Below are positions 18,485 to 27,635 of a DNA stretch of 64,000 nucleotides, in pieces. Where the stretch lies: contig NZ_BPFZ01000005.1 in NCBI RefSeq assembly GCF_030158815.1, positions 118,160-182,159 on the forward strand, written 5' to 3'. The notes under the pieces were generated by a model that saw only the letters and a program-made list of their open reading frames with translations, was not told where the DNA came from and ran no database searches. Numbering within the stretch: the stretch's first letter is position 1; every line of letters starts with the position of its first letter. The DNA is from Candidatus Phycosocius spiralis. Lineage in GTDB: Bacteria > Pseudomonadota > Alphaproteobacteria > Caulobacterales > Aquidulcibacteraceae. A program made the position numbers and the translations under genes.

Positions 18485-19074
18485 GTTGTCATGTAATCAT
18501 TTTTGCCAAATCGCCGCGCATGGGTATTTCAAAAACCCGTTTGGCGCGTGATATTGGTTTGGTGGCTGCCTGGCGGGTTAAGCGCTACTTAGATGCTTAT
18601 ACGTGCCAAGTTGCGCGCGATCCGCGCTGGACTTGTTTATTGGCCGTGGCACCGGACTGCGATGTCGAGGCAGCCTATCCCGGCGCATGGCCTGCCGAAC
18701 TTGCGCGCATCAAGCAAGGAAAAGGCGATTTGGGTGAACGTATGACGCGGGCGTTGCAACGCTATAGTAGAGGCCCTGTTTGCATCATCGGTTCTGACTT
18801 GCCTGACTTGCGGGTTCAAGACTTGGCTGCCGCCTTCAAGGCTTTAAGGCGCAATGATGCCGTATTTGGGCCAGCCCAAGATGGTGGTTTTTGGTTGATT
18901 GGTCTTTCGCCCCGCGCCGCCAGACGATTTCACTGTGGCCCAGTTAGATGGTCTAGCCGCCATGCTTTAGCCGATATTCTGTCAGGGCTACCTGCGCATT
19001 GGCGGGTCGCATTTTTGCGTGAACTCGATGATGTGGATGATGGGAAAAGTTATTGGCGTTTAGCGCAGCGCTAA
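18481..19074 (+). CDS. DUF2064/TIGR04282-family nucleotidyl- or glycosyltransferase-like protein
   Basis: A 197-residue protein beginning HVIIFAKSPRMGISKTRLARDIG, the pyrophosphorylase-like motif (G-x-SKTRL) of the DUF2064/CofC-like group. Further landmarks are GDLGERMTRAL, IIGSDLPDLR and FGPAQDGGFWLIGL. The family has the nucleotidyltransferase fold and is nearly always paired with the GT2 gene just upstream, as here with a 4-bp ATGA overlap. I start it at 18481; an in-frame ATG further up lies inside the GT2 gene. Its 3' end overlaps the convergent lytic transglycosylase gene by 15 bp. The true substrate is unknown. Confidence 0.8.
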   Translation: MSCHVIIFAKSPRMGISKTRLARDIGLVAAWRVKRYLDAYTCQVARDPRWTCLLAVAPDCDVEAAYPGAWPAELARIKQGKGDLGERMTRALQRYSRGPVCIIGSDLPDLRVQDLAAAFKALRRNDAVFGPAQDGGFWLIGLSPRAARRFHCGPVRWSSRHALADILSGLPAHWRVAFLRELDDVDDGKSYWRLAQR

Positions 19075-20892
19075 AGTGGGTGTGCTGGTTATCGCTACCC
19101 CAGCCGCGGATACGACATTGGCACCACCATAAGAAATATTGCTCAACATCCCCGCTTGCAATCCTGCCACGTTTTGGCGTGGATTATCTTGTGGTTCATA
19201 AGTTGGGGTCATACCACGTGCAAGTTTTTCCAGGCTTGGCGCGCGCTGACCAAAGCGGCGATGATAAATCCACATATTACTCATGACCCGCTCTGCATAA
19301 ACGCGCGCTTGACCACTTGGAGCAGCCTCCATGAACATCAAAGTATCATCGCTGCCTTTGACGCTAGCACTCCAGCGTACAACATTGCCGGGGCCGGCAT
19401 TATAGGCCATGAACGTGCGGGTTAGGCAGTTTGAAATCACCCCAACCGACATCATTTTTTCCAGATAAGCTTCGCCCAATGTCACGTTCAAGGTCGTGTC
19501 ATTAAGCAGACGCGGATTATGGGCCAGTTCGCGCCGCCCTGTCATCCAAGCAGCTGTGCGCGGCATCACCTGCATCAGACCACGGGCACCTGCATAGGAT
19601 GTGGCTTTGGTATCGAACTTAGATTCTTGTCGCATTACTGCTAAAATCACAGCGCGGTCGAGCACAAATTCCCCGCCAATCGGGCGAAACTGATCTGGGA
19701 TTGGATAAAGGGCTGACAAGGCTGCGGAGGAGGATGCTTCGGCGATCTGCTTGATAGCTTTGCTTAGATTCATGTGACGGGCCAAGGCCATATAGCCTAA
19801 ATCATCGTCTCCTTTGCCTCGACTCCAACTTAACAGCAGCTCTGCTTCTGCTTCGGATGTGCGACCAATTTCGTGTAAGGCAATGGCGCGGCGAACCCCA
19901 GCGTCATTGCGCACTAACCATAGTGCACGCTGAATTTCTTCTTGCGCATGGGGTACCGGCAATTGATCCCAACGGCCAAGTCGAGCTAGGGCTAATTGAC
20001 CATAAAATGTAAGAGGGCTTGAGGCTGCTTGCTCTAAAAAGGCTTGCATGCTTATGGTATTGTTCAGTTTTTCCGCAGAGCGTGCTGCCCAAAATGCCCC
20101 TGCTGCCCGGGTCCAATCATCCCCAGCCTTCCAGCTTGCAGCCAAGCCGAATAAGTGCCTTGCGGTTTCAAAATCACCAAGCCTGTAGGCCGCCAATCCG
20201 CCAATCCATCCGGCTTGACCCGATTGTGGTCCATCGATCTCCGCGCGCGCCATGGCAAGCGCTGCTGCATCATCACCGGCGTAAAAGCGCGCTGCTAAAG
20301 CATCAATGCGGACCCGATGCTGTTTAGTGGCACCTGCGCCAATGGGTACGGGAATGAAACTTGGCTCGCGCAGCGCACCTATGGTGCGACGCAAAGGGAC
20401 GTTTTTGGGTCGCGTTAAATTGAATAGGGTTGGAACGACGCCCATAAGGAGGGCCGCTTGCTTGACTTCCTCTTGGGCAGCCTGCGCTTTTTCATAAACA
20501 AGCTGCGCCCCGGCAACATCGCTCCAGCGTTCAAGCCATGCAGCCATGGCTGGCAGATCCGGGGGGTGATCGGGCGCTAACAAGCGCACACGTTCAAGAT
20601 GGGGTCTAAGGGTTGAGTCATCAATTTTTGCCTCTAAGGCATCGAGGTCTACTCGTTCACTAGAGTTGGCGGCAGAAAAAGCCTGCCGATAGGTTTCTTG
20701 ATCTTGTGGGCTTAACACTTCCGACCCATCAATGGATCCACGCAGCCCATAGGGACCTGTAGGCTTATGGGTTTGAGCATAAGCTCCCGTTGCCAGACAT
20801 GTCATCCCAAGCAGGCCAACCAACCACGATGGCCGCCACATATACTGAGACCAGACAGACCAAGCCTTTGAGTTCATGATGGATAAGTTCAT
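19060..20892 (-). CDS. Soluble lytic murein transglycosylase (SLT domain)
   Basis: An exported enzyme that cleaves the glycan backbone of peptidoglycan and forms 1,6-anhydromuramic acid ends. A signal peptide ends near TGAYAQ. A long alpha-helical superhelix region (about residues 60-430) follows, then the C-terminal SLT domain with the catalytic glutamate in VMRQESKFDTKATSYAGARG and landmarks GLMQVMP and AYNAGPGNV. About 610 residues long, close to Slt70-type enzymes. Two ATG codons (20892 and 20877) are possible starts. It is monocistronic by appearance. Confidence 0.93.
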   Translation of the reverse strand: MNLSIMNSKAWSVWSQYMWRPSWLVGLLGMTCLATGAYAQTHKPTGPYGLRGSIDGSEVLSPQDQETYRQAFSAANSSERVDLDALEAKIDDSTLRPHLERVRLLAPDHPPDLPAMAAWLERWSDVAGAQLVYEKAQAAQEEVKQAALLMGVVPTLFNLTRPKNVPLRRTIGALREPSFIPVPIGAGATKQHRVRIDALAARFYAGDDAAALAMARAEIDGPQSGQAGWIGGLAAYRLGDFETARHLFGLAASWKAGDDWTRAAGAFWAARSAEKLNNTISMQAFLEQAASSPLTFYGQLALARLGRWDQLPVPHAQEEIQRALWLVRNDAGVRRAIALHEIGRTSEAEAELLLSWSRGKGDDDLGYMALARHMNLSKAIKQIAEASSSAALSALYPIPDQFRPIGGEFVLDRAVILAVMRQESKFDTKATSYAGARGLMQVMPRTAAWMTGRRELAHNPRLLNDTTLNVTLGEAYLEKMMSVGVISNCLTRTFMAYNAGPGNVVRWSASVKGSDDTLMFMEAAPSGQARVYAERVMSNMWIYHRRFGQRAPSLEKLARGMTPTYEPQDNPRQNVAGLQAGMLSNISYGGANVVSAAGVAITSTPTLALR

Positions 20893-21076
20893 CTTGGATG
20901 GATTTCGTACTGAAGTCAGGTTTAGCCCCAATCAAAACCTTGATCTTGCCCAACAGAAAAAGGTGAGGGTAAGGCATTAGATCATCGATAGCTCATCAGA
21001 TTTAAGGCAATTACCGTTAATGGATTATTAGCCATAAATCATGATTGATACCAATATTTGTTGCCAGTAATTGGCC

Positions 21077-21913
21077 TTAAATGGCAATTCCCATAGCTGA
21101 TATTTTTTGTGCAAATCTCTTTAAATCTTGCCAGGCTGCGGCTTTTTCTATCGGCCGATTGAGTAAATAAGTGGGCGCAAACACGCATTGTGCATAGGTG
21201 GATGCACCTTGGGCATCCAAACCTAAGCGATAATCAAGTGTCTGTGACCGCAGTTTCATGATGCCGTCTGTGGAATTTAAGAGTGTTTGGCCCGTGAGCC
21301 CACCGACCATCAAAATCGCCTTAGGTGCTGCCAATTCGATATGGCGGACAACAAAAGGGCGACAAAGGGCAATTTCTTCTGCGGTAGGGCTGCGGTCACC
21401 GGGTGGACGCCATGGAACCAAGTTTGTCATATAACAATTGGTTGCCCGATAAAGCCCGATGCTGCCTAACATCTTATCCAGTAAACCCCCTGCAGGTCCT
21501 AAAAATGGCTTACCAGCTTCATCATCCTCACGCCCTGGGACATCACCAATTACCATAATCGAAGCGCCTTGACGTCCATCGGCAAAAACCGTGGTGCGGG
21601 CATTGGCTTTAAGCCTACAACCCTCAAAAGCGTCGAGCGCTTTATAAAGGGCGTCCATACTCGTACATGCGGCGGCAAGACGGTGGGCTTGAACCAAGGC
21701 TACTTGGGGGTGATGTGAGCCTTGGACCAGCCGGGCTGGGGTAAGATTAGGCTCTTGGCTTTGCACAATTGTTGAAGCAGTGAGGCCAGTCTCAGGGTTT
21801 CCGCCTCGAACCTTGCTGAGATCGGGAATTTCTAACCCCGCAAGTTCCCACCATTGCGCTAAAGCTAGAGCGGCACCTTGTGGGGTTAAACTTGGCCGCA
21901 CTAACATCGACAT
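21077..21913 (-). CDS. Uracil-DNA glycosylase, family 4-like
   Basis: This 278-residue protein has the family-4 UDG core: motif A as IGDVPGREDDEAGKPFLGPAGGLLDKML, the YMTNLVPWRPPGDRSPT segment, and the helix AEEIALCRPFVVRHIELAAPK. Family 4 enzymes remove uracil from DNA and carry a 4Fe-4S cluster held by four cysteines. Here one N-terminal cysteine (GCRLK) and the ALCRP cysteine remain, but the CxxC partner is lysine and the cysteine usually in the NIVKCRPP segment is tryptophan. Cluster binding is therefore doubtful. Start taken at ATG 21913 after GGGGATAAG; ATG 21907 and a TTG at 21988 are alternatives. Confidence 0.82.
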   Translation of the reverse strand: MSMLVRPSLTPQGAALALAQWWELAGLEIPDLSKVRGGNPETGLTASTIVQSQEPNLTPARLVQGSHHPQVALVQAHRLAAACTSMDALYKALDAFEGCRLKANARTTVFADGRQGASIMVIGDVPGREDDEAGKPFLGPAGGLLDKMLGSIGLYRATNCYMTNLVPWRPPGDRSPTAEEIALCRPFVVRHIELAAPKAILMVGGLTGQTLLNSTDGIMKLRSQTLDYRLGLDAQGASTYAQCVFAPTYLLNRPIEKAAAWQDLKRFAQKISAMGIAI

Positions 21914-22071
21914 TCTTATCCCCATGGCAGAACTTGCATGTAAATGGCCTTGACCTTGGTCGCTTAAGGCCCTGATAAGCAGTATCAAGGCTTTGGCAAA
22001 AGTACCAGCTTGATTTGTCCCTTATGGGTGACAATCGATGTCAGTGTAGCGAAACATCAAAGGGGGCGATA

Positions 22072-23733
22072 ATGGCTTTGGACGCAATTGAGCGCGAATC
22101 GATGGAGTATGACATTGTGATTGTAGGGGCAGGGCCTGCTGGCTTGGCTGCCGCGATCCGTTTGAAACAAGTCAATGCTGATTTGTCTGTTGCCGTTTTG
22201 GAAAAAGGCTCTGAAGTAGGGGCTCATATTCTATCTGGCGTGGTGATTGACCCAAAAGCCCTTGATGAATTGCTACCTGATTGGCGCGAAGCATCCGATC
22301 GCCCATTATCGACACAAGTGACCAAGGATGAGCTAAAGCTGTTAGGGCAGGCAGGAGCTCTGGCCCTACCTCATGTAATTATGCCACCCTTGATGAATAA
22401 TCATGGCAATTTTATAGGCTCCCTTGGCCATGTTTGTCGTTGGCTCGGGGCCAAGGCCGAAGAATTGGGCGTTGAGATTTATCCAGGCTTTGCCGGTGCT
22501 GCCCTTGTCTATGATGAGACGGGAACCGTTAAGGGTGTTCAAGTTGGCGATATGGGGGTAACCCGCGAAGGCGAGATGGGCCCTGATTTTACGCCTGGTA
22601 TCAATATTCTCGCAAAATATACTTTGATTGGTGAAGGCGTGCGGGGCTCATTGGCCAAACAAATCATCGCCAAATATAGCTTGGATGAGGGCAAACAGCC
22701 GCAAAAATATGGTGTTGGCCTCAAGGAGGTTTGGCAGATCGCGCCCGAAAAGCATCGCCCGGGTCTGGTGCAACACGCCTTTGGCTGGCCGCTTGATTGG
22801 CATACGGGCGGGGGATCGTTTTTGTATCATTGGGGCGATAACTTAGTGTCGGTGGGCTATGTGGTGCATCTCAATTACAAAAACCCATGGCTTAGTCCGT
22901 TTGAAGAGTTTCAGCGCTTTAAACAACATCCAGAAGTGCGCCCAGTATTTGAAGGGGCTAAGCGCTTGTCCTATGGCGCGCGCGCCATCACCGAGGGTGG
23001 TTTACAATCTGTACCAAAACTGGCTTTCCCAGGTGGGGTTTTGATCGGATGCTCGGCAGGATTTGTAAATGTACCAAGGATAAAGGGCAGTCATAATGCG
23101 ATGAAAACCGGTATGCTAGCAGCAGAAGCCGCCGCCGCAGCGATTGGTGAAGGCCGCGCTGGAGATGTGCTTGAAACCTATCAATGCGCTTATGAAAAAA
23201 GCTGGGTGTATAAGGATTTGCTGCTTGTTCGAAATGTGAAGCCTTTACTGTCGAAATTTGGTACTTTGTTAGGCTTGGCACTGGGTGGTGTGGATATGTG
23301 GTGCACCACTTTGTTTGGCGGCTGGTCGCCATTTGGTACGCAAAAGCATGGCAAAACCGATGCGCAAAGCTTGTTGCCCGCAGCTAAATGCGAAAAGATA
23401 GACTATCCAAAGCCCGATGGGGTGATTAGTTTTGACAAATTGTCGTCGGTTTTCCTATCTAATACCAATCATGAAGAAAATCAGCCGATCCACCTAAAAG
23501 TAGCTGATTTGGCGCTGCAAAAATCCAGTGAGCTCGATGTCTTTGGCGGCCCGTCCAGCCGTTATTGTCCGGCAGGGGTTTATGAATGGGTGGAGGATGG
23601 GGCCGGCCAACGATTCCAAATCAACGCACAAAACTGCGTGCATTGTAAGACCTGTGACATCAAAGACCCCAATCAGAACATCAACTGGACCACCCCACAG
23701 GGCGGGGAGGGGCCGATTTATCAGAATATGTAG
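22072..23733 (+). CDS. Electron transfer flavoprotein-ubiquinone oxidoreductase
   Basis: ETF-QO passes electrons from reduced electron transfer flavoprotein (fatty-acid and amino-acid oxidation) to ubiquinone at the membrane. The FAD-binding motif IVGAGPAGLAAAIRL is near residue 15. The central region holds GWPLDWHTGGGSFLYH. The C-terminal ferredoxin-like domain has the four cysteines of a 4Fe-4S cluster: RYCPAGVYEW, then CVHCKTCDIKDPNQNI. The protein is 553 residues from the ATG at 22072, which follows AAAGGGGGCG; an upstream ATG at 22015 would add an unlikely tail. No etfA or etfB gene is nearby. Confidence 0.97.
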   Translation: MALDAIERESMEYDIVIVGAGPAGLAAAIRLKQVNADLSVAVLEKGSEVGAHILSGVVIDPKALDELLPDWREASDRPLSTQVTKDELKLLGQAGALALPHVIMPPLMNNHGNFIGSLGHVCRWLGAKAEELGVEIYPGFAGAALVYDETGTVKGVQVGDMGVTREGEMGPDFTPGINILAKYTLIGEGVRGSLAKQIIAKYSLDEGKQPQKYGVGLKEVWQIAPEKHRPGLVQHAFGWPLDWHTGGGSFLYHWGDNLVSVGYVVHLNYKNPWLSPFEEFQRFKQHPEVRPVFEGAKRLSYGARAITEGGLQSVPKLAFPGGVLIGCSAGFVNVPRIKGSHNAMKTGMLAAEAAAAAIGEGRAGDVLETYQCAYEKSWVYKDLLLVRNVKPLLSKFGTLLGLALGGVDMWCTTLFGGWSPFGTQKHGKTDAQSLLPAAKCEKIDYPKPDGVISFDKLSSVFLSNTNHEENQPIHLKVADLALQKSSELDVFGGPSSRYCPAGVYEWVEDGAGQRFQINAQNCVHCKTCDIKDPNQNINWTTPQGGEGPIYQNM

Positions 23734-23878
23734 GTCAAGCTCAGGGTAAATGCCGGGCTTTACTTTGATTTAGCTTTGCTATGTATAAATGCACTTGTGT
23801 GCTAGGCCATCAAGGGTCAAGTTAGGCAAGATAGGTGCGAATTGGACCTTTCCGTGATCGATCGATGCAGGATAGTGA

Positions 23879-25843
23879 ATGTGTCTTAAAGTTAGCTTGA
23901 TTGCCTATACAGTCTTGGGGGGTGCATTATGGGCATCCCCGCAACTGGCTAATGCTAGCGCACCCCCTGCGGTGGAGCGTATTCAAGAGGAGTCTCAAAC
24001 AAAAGCCCTTGAACGAGAACGCACTTATGCTGGGCTATCGCTAGGTGAAGCGATACGTCAGGCATTGATCGATGGGGATTTAGACTTTGCGTTAACCACG
24101 ATGGGGGCATTCGCACGTTCTACAGGCAATATGTCAACACCATTGTATTTTTCCGCCGTGCGGGCGTTTAGCCAAAAGAAGTATGACGCTGTTCTCTCCT
24201 CGTTGGAAGGCAGCGACAAAGATGATTTGCTCACCTCAGCCTTATTGACATGGACACAAGTAGCCCAAGGCCATTTAGAGACCGCTAAGGTGACATGGGA
24301 TGCCTATGGTGGTAGTGGCCAGAAGCCATTTTACCAAGGCTATCGCGCTTTATTGGCAGAGTTAAGCGGTGATATTGACTTGGCACTCGCGTACTATGCG
24401 AAGGCTGCCAAACAAGGTGAATTGCTGTTTGCCAAGGATTTGGCACAACGCTATTGCATCCTACTTGCCAGAGCAGGAAATCCCGAAGAGGCCCAAAGCA
24501 CTTTTGATGCCATTTTCGGTGACACTGATGAACTCAGCGGACCTGAAAGTGGTTTTCGCTCCGCTTTAGTCAAGACTGGCCTTCCAAAGCTGGAGCCCAT
24601 GACACCCGCCAAAGCCCTAAGCACCCTTTTGAGCGATTATGGCGCAACCCTTCGACTATCGCGGATGTTAACGACAAGGCAGGACAGGGATGTTCAAACC
24701 AGTTCTATAACAAACCCTATAGAAGAACCTAATTATGATGCTATTTTTGTCAGCGACGCGATTGTGTTGCGTACAGCCTTAGCCATTGACCCGACTAATG
24801 TAGCCGCGCGGTTTGCGATGGCGCAATTACTTTCTTACCAGGATGAAGACGAAGCGGCGCTCAAAACCATTCAAATGATCACGGATGGACCAAAGGTGAA
24901 TGAAGCCCTTTTGATGGTGGCTGACCTAGAGCTTGATCTTGAAAATCCGAAAGCTGGGCTCGCACGTTTGGAACTTGTGTCCCCACCAGATCGCGATTCA
25001 AATTGGTGGGGACTTAAAGCGGATTTATTGGCAGCGCGCGGCGATTTTGATGCCGCTTTAGAGGCCGCGCGCCAAGGTGTGGCGGTTGCACAAGACAAGG
25101 GGGAGTGGACACAAAGCGTCGCGCAATTGGCATTGGCGCAGGCCTTGTTGAATAAGGATCAGAACGCACAAGCCATAGCCATTCTGCGAACACTCATAAA
25201 AAATCTCAAACCTGACAATCTATTACGTGGCGCGGCGGGGCGGTTTTTGACCGCACAGACTGCAACTTTTGAAGAAGGCCTGCCAATTGCGCGCGAAAGC
25301 CTCAATGCTTTCGGTGCCAACGCCAAAACCCGAATATATCTTGGATCTGTTCTGGTAGATTATGCAGCTACGCGCGCCGAAGGCATTCAATTGATCCGCG
25401 ATGGATTAGCTGCACTTCCTCGTTCTCCAATGGCGATGAATGCCCTTGGCTATGCATTGGTCGATTACGATATTGATCATAAAGAAGGTTTTTTACTTCT
25501 TCAAAAGGCTCATGATTTAAGGCCCAATTCGGGCACCATCACCGATTCTTTGGGTTGGGCGCATTATAAATTAGGGCTGTTAGACGAAGCGCAGCAATTG
25601 ATAGAACAAGCGGTCAGACTGCGCGCAGACGCCCCCAATCCAGAGATTTATGACAATTTGGGCGATGTTTATTGGCATCAGGGAAAACGCGACAAAGCGC
25701 GCAAGATGTGGCAAAAAGCAAAGGATTTCGGGGGAAGTTTTCCCAATGCTCTTCAGTTGGATGAAAAACTAAAATCTGGACTGAAAGCCCCGGCACCTGT
25801 CAAGCAGGCCCCACCAATCTATGTTGAGCCTGGCAGTGTTTAA
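23879..25843 (+). CDS. Exported tetratricopeptide-repeat protein (first of a pair)
   Basis: A 654-residue protein with a signal peptide (hydrophobic core about residues 5-18, cleavage probably near QLANASA) followed by helical TPR-type repeats. The last 150 residues hold clear repeats (MNALGYALVDYD, TITDSLGWAHYKLGLLDEA, NPEIYDNLGDVYWHQGKRDKA). TPR proteins act as scaffolds, and a periplasmic or outer-membrane assembly role is inferred. It overlaps the next gene by 23 bp, and the next gene encodes a relative. AGGA precedes the ATG. Alphaproteobacterial TPR genes in front of ispE are common, but their role is not known to me. Confidence 0.8.
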   Translation: MCLKVSLIAYTVLGGALWASPQLANASAPPAVERIQEESQTKALERERTYAGLSLGEAIRQALIDGDLDFALTTMGAFARSTGNMSTPLYFSAVRAFSQKKYDAVLSSLEGSDKDDLLTSALLTWTQVAQGHLETAKVTWDAYGGSGQKPFYQGYRALLAELSGDIDLALAYYAKAAKQGELLFAKDLAQRYCILLARAGNPEEAQSTFDAIFGDTDELSGPESGFRSALVKTGLPKLEPMTPAKALSTLLSDYGATLRLSRMLTTRQDRDVQTSSITNPIEEPNYDAIFVSDAIVLRTALAIDPTNVAARFAMAQLLSYQDEDEAALKTIQMITDGPKVNEALLMVADLELDLENPKAGLARLELVSPPDRDSNWWGLKADLLAARGDFDAALEAARQGVAVAQDKGEWTQSVAQLALAQALLNKDQNAQAIAILRTLIKNLKPDNLLRGAAGRFLTAQTATFEEGLPIARESLNAFGANAKTRIYLGSVLVDYAATRAEGIQLIRDGLAALPRSPMAMNALGYALVDYDIDHKEGFLLLQKAHDLRPNSGTITDSLGWAHYKLGLLDEAQQLIEQAVRLRADAPNPEIYDNLGDVYWHQGKRDKARKMWQKAKDFGGSFPNALQLDEKLKSGLKAPAPVKQAPPIYVEPGSV

Positions 25844-27635
25844 AGCGTTTATCAGGCACATCATCGCCTGTTTAGGTCTGATTAGCCTAACAAGTGTAGC
25901 GGTTGCCCAAACACCTACGGGATCGACAAATCTCTCAGAACCCGCGGCCAACATAGAATTGGTGCGTGCTCTCGATGTTTCGATTTTTGCCGCCACATTG
26001 GCAGGGCGTTATGGCGAGGCGACGGATAATTCCGCGCTGGCGGCGCAAGCTTGGTCTCGGGCCTATGCTCGCCAACCAAGTGATCGGGTGCTATTGCAGC
26101 GCGCCGTCCAGGCCAATGGCGAGATTGGCGACATTGGGGCGATCATCCGCCTCTCCAGACTTGCCCCAGCTGGAATTCGCCCACCCTTGGCAGTTCTGGC
26201 TTTGGCGACAGAAGCTTTTGCTCAAGGCCGCTATCACGATGTCACCCGCCTTTTGAGCAAACGTGATTTTCCCTATGGCCAAGATCTATTTGCTCAACAT
26301 CTGCGTGCCTGTGCTCTGCTGGCACTAGGCCAAGTTGAGCAGGCTACAGAACTCACCAAAGTGTTGAGCGATGATGGGGATTATGATCAAGCAGCCATGA
26401 TGTCGCATGCCATCCTCTTAACGCAAGCTAAAAAATATCAAGAGGCCTTAGGAATATTCCAGATGGCAAGCAAGAATGAACAGGCTACACCTTCTGGAAT
26501 TCGCGCCTATACCAATCTCCTTATGTGGCAAAATCGACAAGGTGAGGCGATAGAGCTGTTGCGTCCCCTGGCGTTGGGTAGCTCGTCCAAGGCAACCCAG
26601 TTTCAAGGTACGTTAAAGGAGGCGCAAAAAGGCATAAAGGCCCAACCCCTTCGCAATCATCAAACCACAGCAACCTTGGGTCTTTTGTCCTTGGTAGAGG
26701 GGTTGGAGGTCGCGCGGCTTTCTCCCTCAAATGGAAGCGAGCTTCTCTTTTTGGTTGCTCATTTAAATCCGCAATCCCAAGAGGTTAGTTTTGCCCTAGG
26801 CCAAGCTTTGGCGGCGGGAAACAAAGCAGACTTAGCGGCCGGCTACCTCAGAAAAGTGCAACCTTCAAGCCCTGATTACGTCGCGGCCCAAATTGAGTTG
26901 ACATGGATGGCTTTTTCTAAGGATCCTGAGTTTGCGCTCGATCAAGCACGTGCACTTGCGCGCACCAATCCAGCTTTTGCCACTCAAACACTCTTAGCAG
27001 ATATGCTGGCCGCTAACCATCAAGATCGTGAGGCTGAAGCAACCTATGATCAACTTATTAATGAAAGTGAAGCGGCAGGGCGCACCAAGCGTGAAAACTG
27101 GCCACTCTATTTTGGGCGTGGATGCGCGCGTGAACGTCTGGGGCGATGGTCAGAAGCCTTACCCGACTTGCGGACGGCACAAGCTTCCGCCCCCAATCAA
27201 CCCAATGTCCTCAATTATCTGGGATATGCGCTGGCTGATCGCGGTGAAAATTTGGATGAGGCACTTGCCTTGCTGCGCACCGCAACGCGCCTGCGTCCAC
27301 GTTCAGGTGAGATTGCCGATTCTTATGGTTGGGCCCTTTATAGGATTGGTCGTTATGAAGAAGCGGCGAGTTTGTTGGAGCGGGCCGTCAGTCTGTCCCC
27401 AAATGTGAGCGAGATTACTGAGCATTTGGGGGATGTCTATTGGCGAACAAGCCGTCACATAGAAGCGCGGCTGGAATGGTCGCGCGCATATAATCAATCC
27501 ACAAAGCCAGCACAAAAAAACGCGCTTGAGGTTAAGCTCTCGCAAGGCTTAACAACCGATCCAACTCAAGCCGCAGCTGAGGCAATTGCTGCCATGAGTC
27601 AGCTTGATGTGTCTGTGATTAAATATCCCCAATGA
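25821..27635 (+). CDS. Exported tetratricopeptide-repeat protein (second of a pair)
   Basis: A 604-residue TPR protein with a signal peptide (IIACLGLISLTSVAVAQ, about residues 14-30). The C-terminal repeats (LNYLGYALADRGENLDEA, IADSYGWALYRIGRYEEA, ITEHLGDVYWRTSRHIEA) match those of the upstream gene in order and spacing, so the two are probably old paralogues. The middle part is more divergent. It starts inside the end of the upstream gene and its TGA overlaps the ispE ATG, so the three are translationally coupled. Its function is unknown; a periplasmic scaffold is inferred. Confidence 0.8.
   Translation: MLSLAVFKAFIRHIIACLGLISLTSVAVAQTPTGSTNLSEPAANIELVRALDVSIFAATLAGRYGEATDNSALAAQAWSRAYARQPSDRVLLQRAVQANGEIGDIGAIIRLSRLAPAGIRPPLAVLALATEAFAQGRYHDVTRLLSKRDFPYGQDLFAQHLRACALLALGQVEQATELTKVLSDDGDYDQAAMMSHAILLTQAKKYQEALGIFQMASKNEQATPSGIRAYTNLLMWQNRQGEAIELLRPLALGSSSKATQFQGTLKEAQKGIKAQPLRNHQTTATLGLLSLVEGLEVARLSPSNGSELLFLVAHLNPQSQEVSFALGQALAAGNKADLAAGYLRKVQPSSPDYVAAQIELTWMAFSKDPEFALDQARALARTNPAFATQTLLADMLAANHQDREAEATYDQLINESEAAGRTKRENWPLYFGRGCARERLGRWSEALPDLRTAQASAPNQPNVLNYLGYALADRGENLDEALALLRTATRLRPRSGEIADSYGWALYRIGRYEEAASLLERAVSLSPNVSEITEHLGDVYWRTSRHIEARLEWSRAYNQSTKPAQKNALEVKLSQGLTTDPTQAAAEAIAAMSQLDVSVIKYPQ

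Noticed and set aside
17789..19074. Arsenosugar biosynthesis operon
   Set aside because: The two transferase families match by name, but ArsM and ArsS are missing, so the pathway is not claimed.
21017..21031. CtrA-like box TTAA-N7-TTAG upstream of the lytic transglycosylase
   Set aside because: One mismatch in an AT-rich area and no cell-cycle context; too weak to list.
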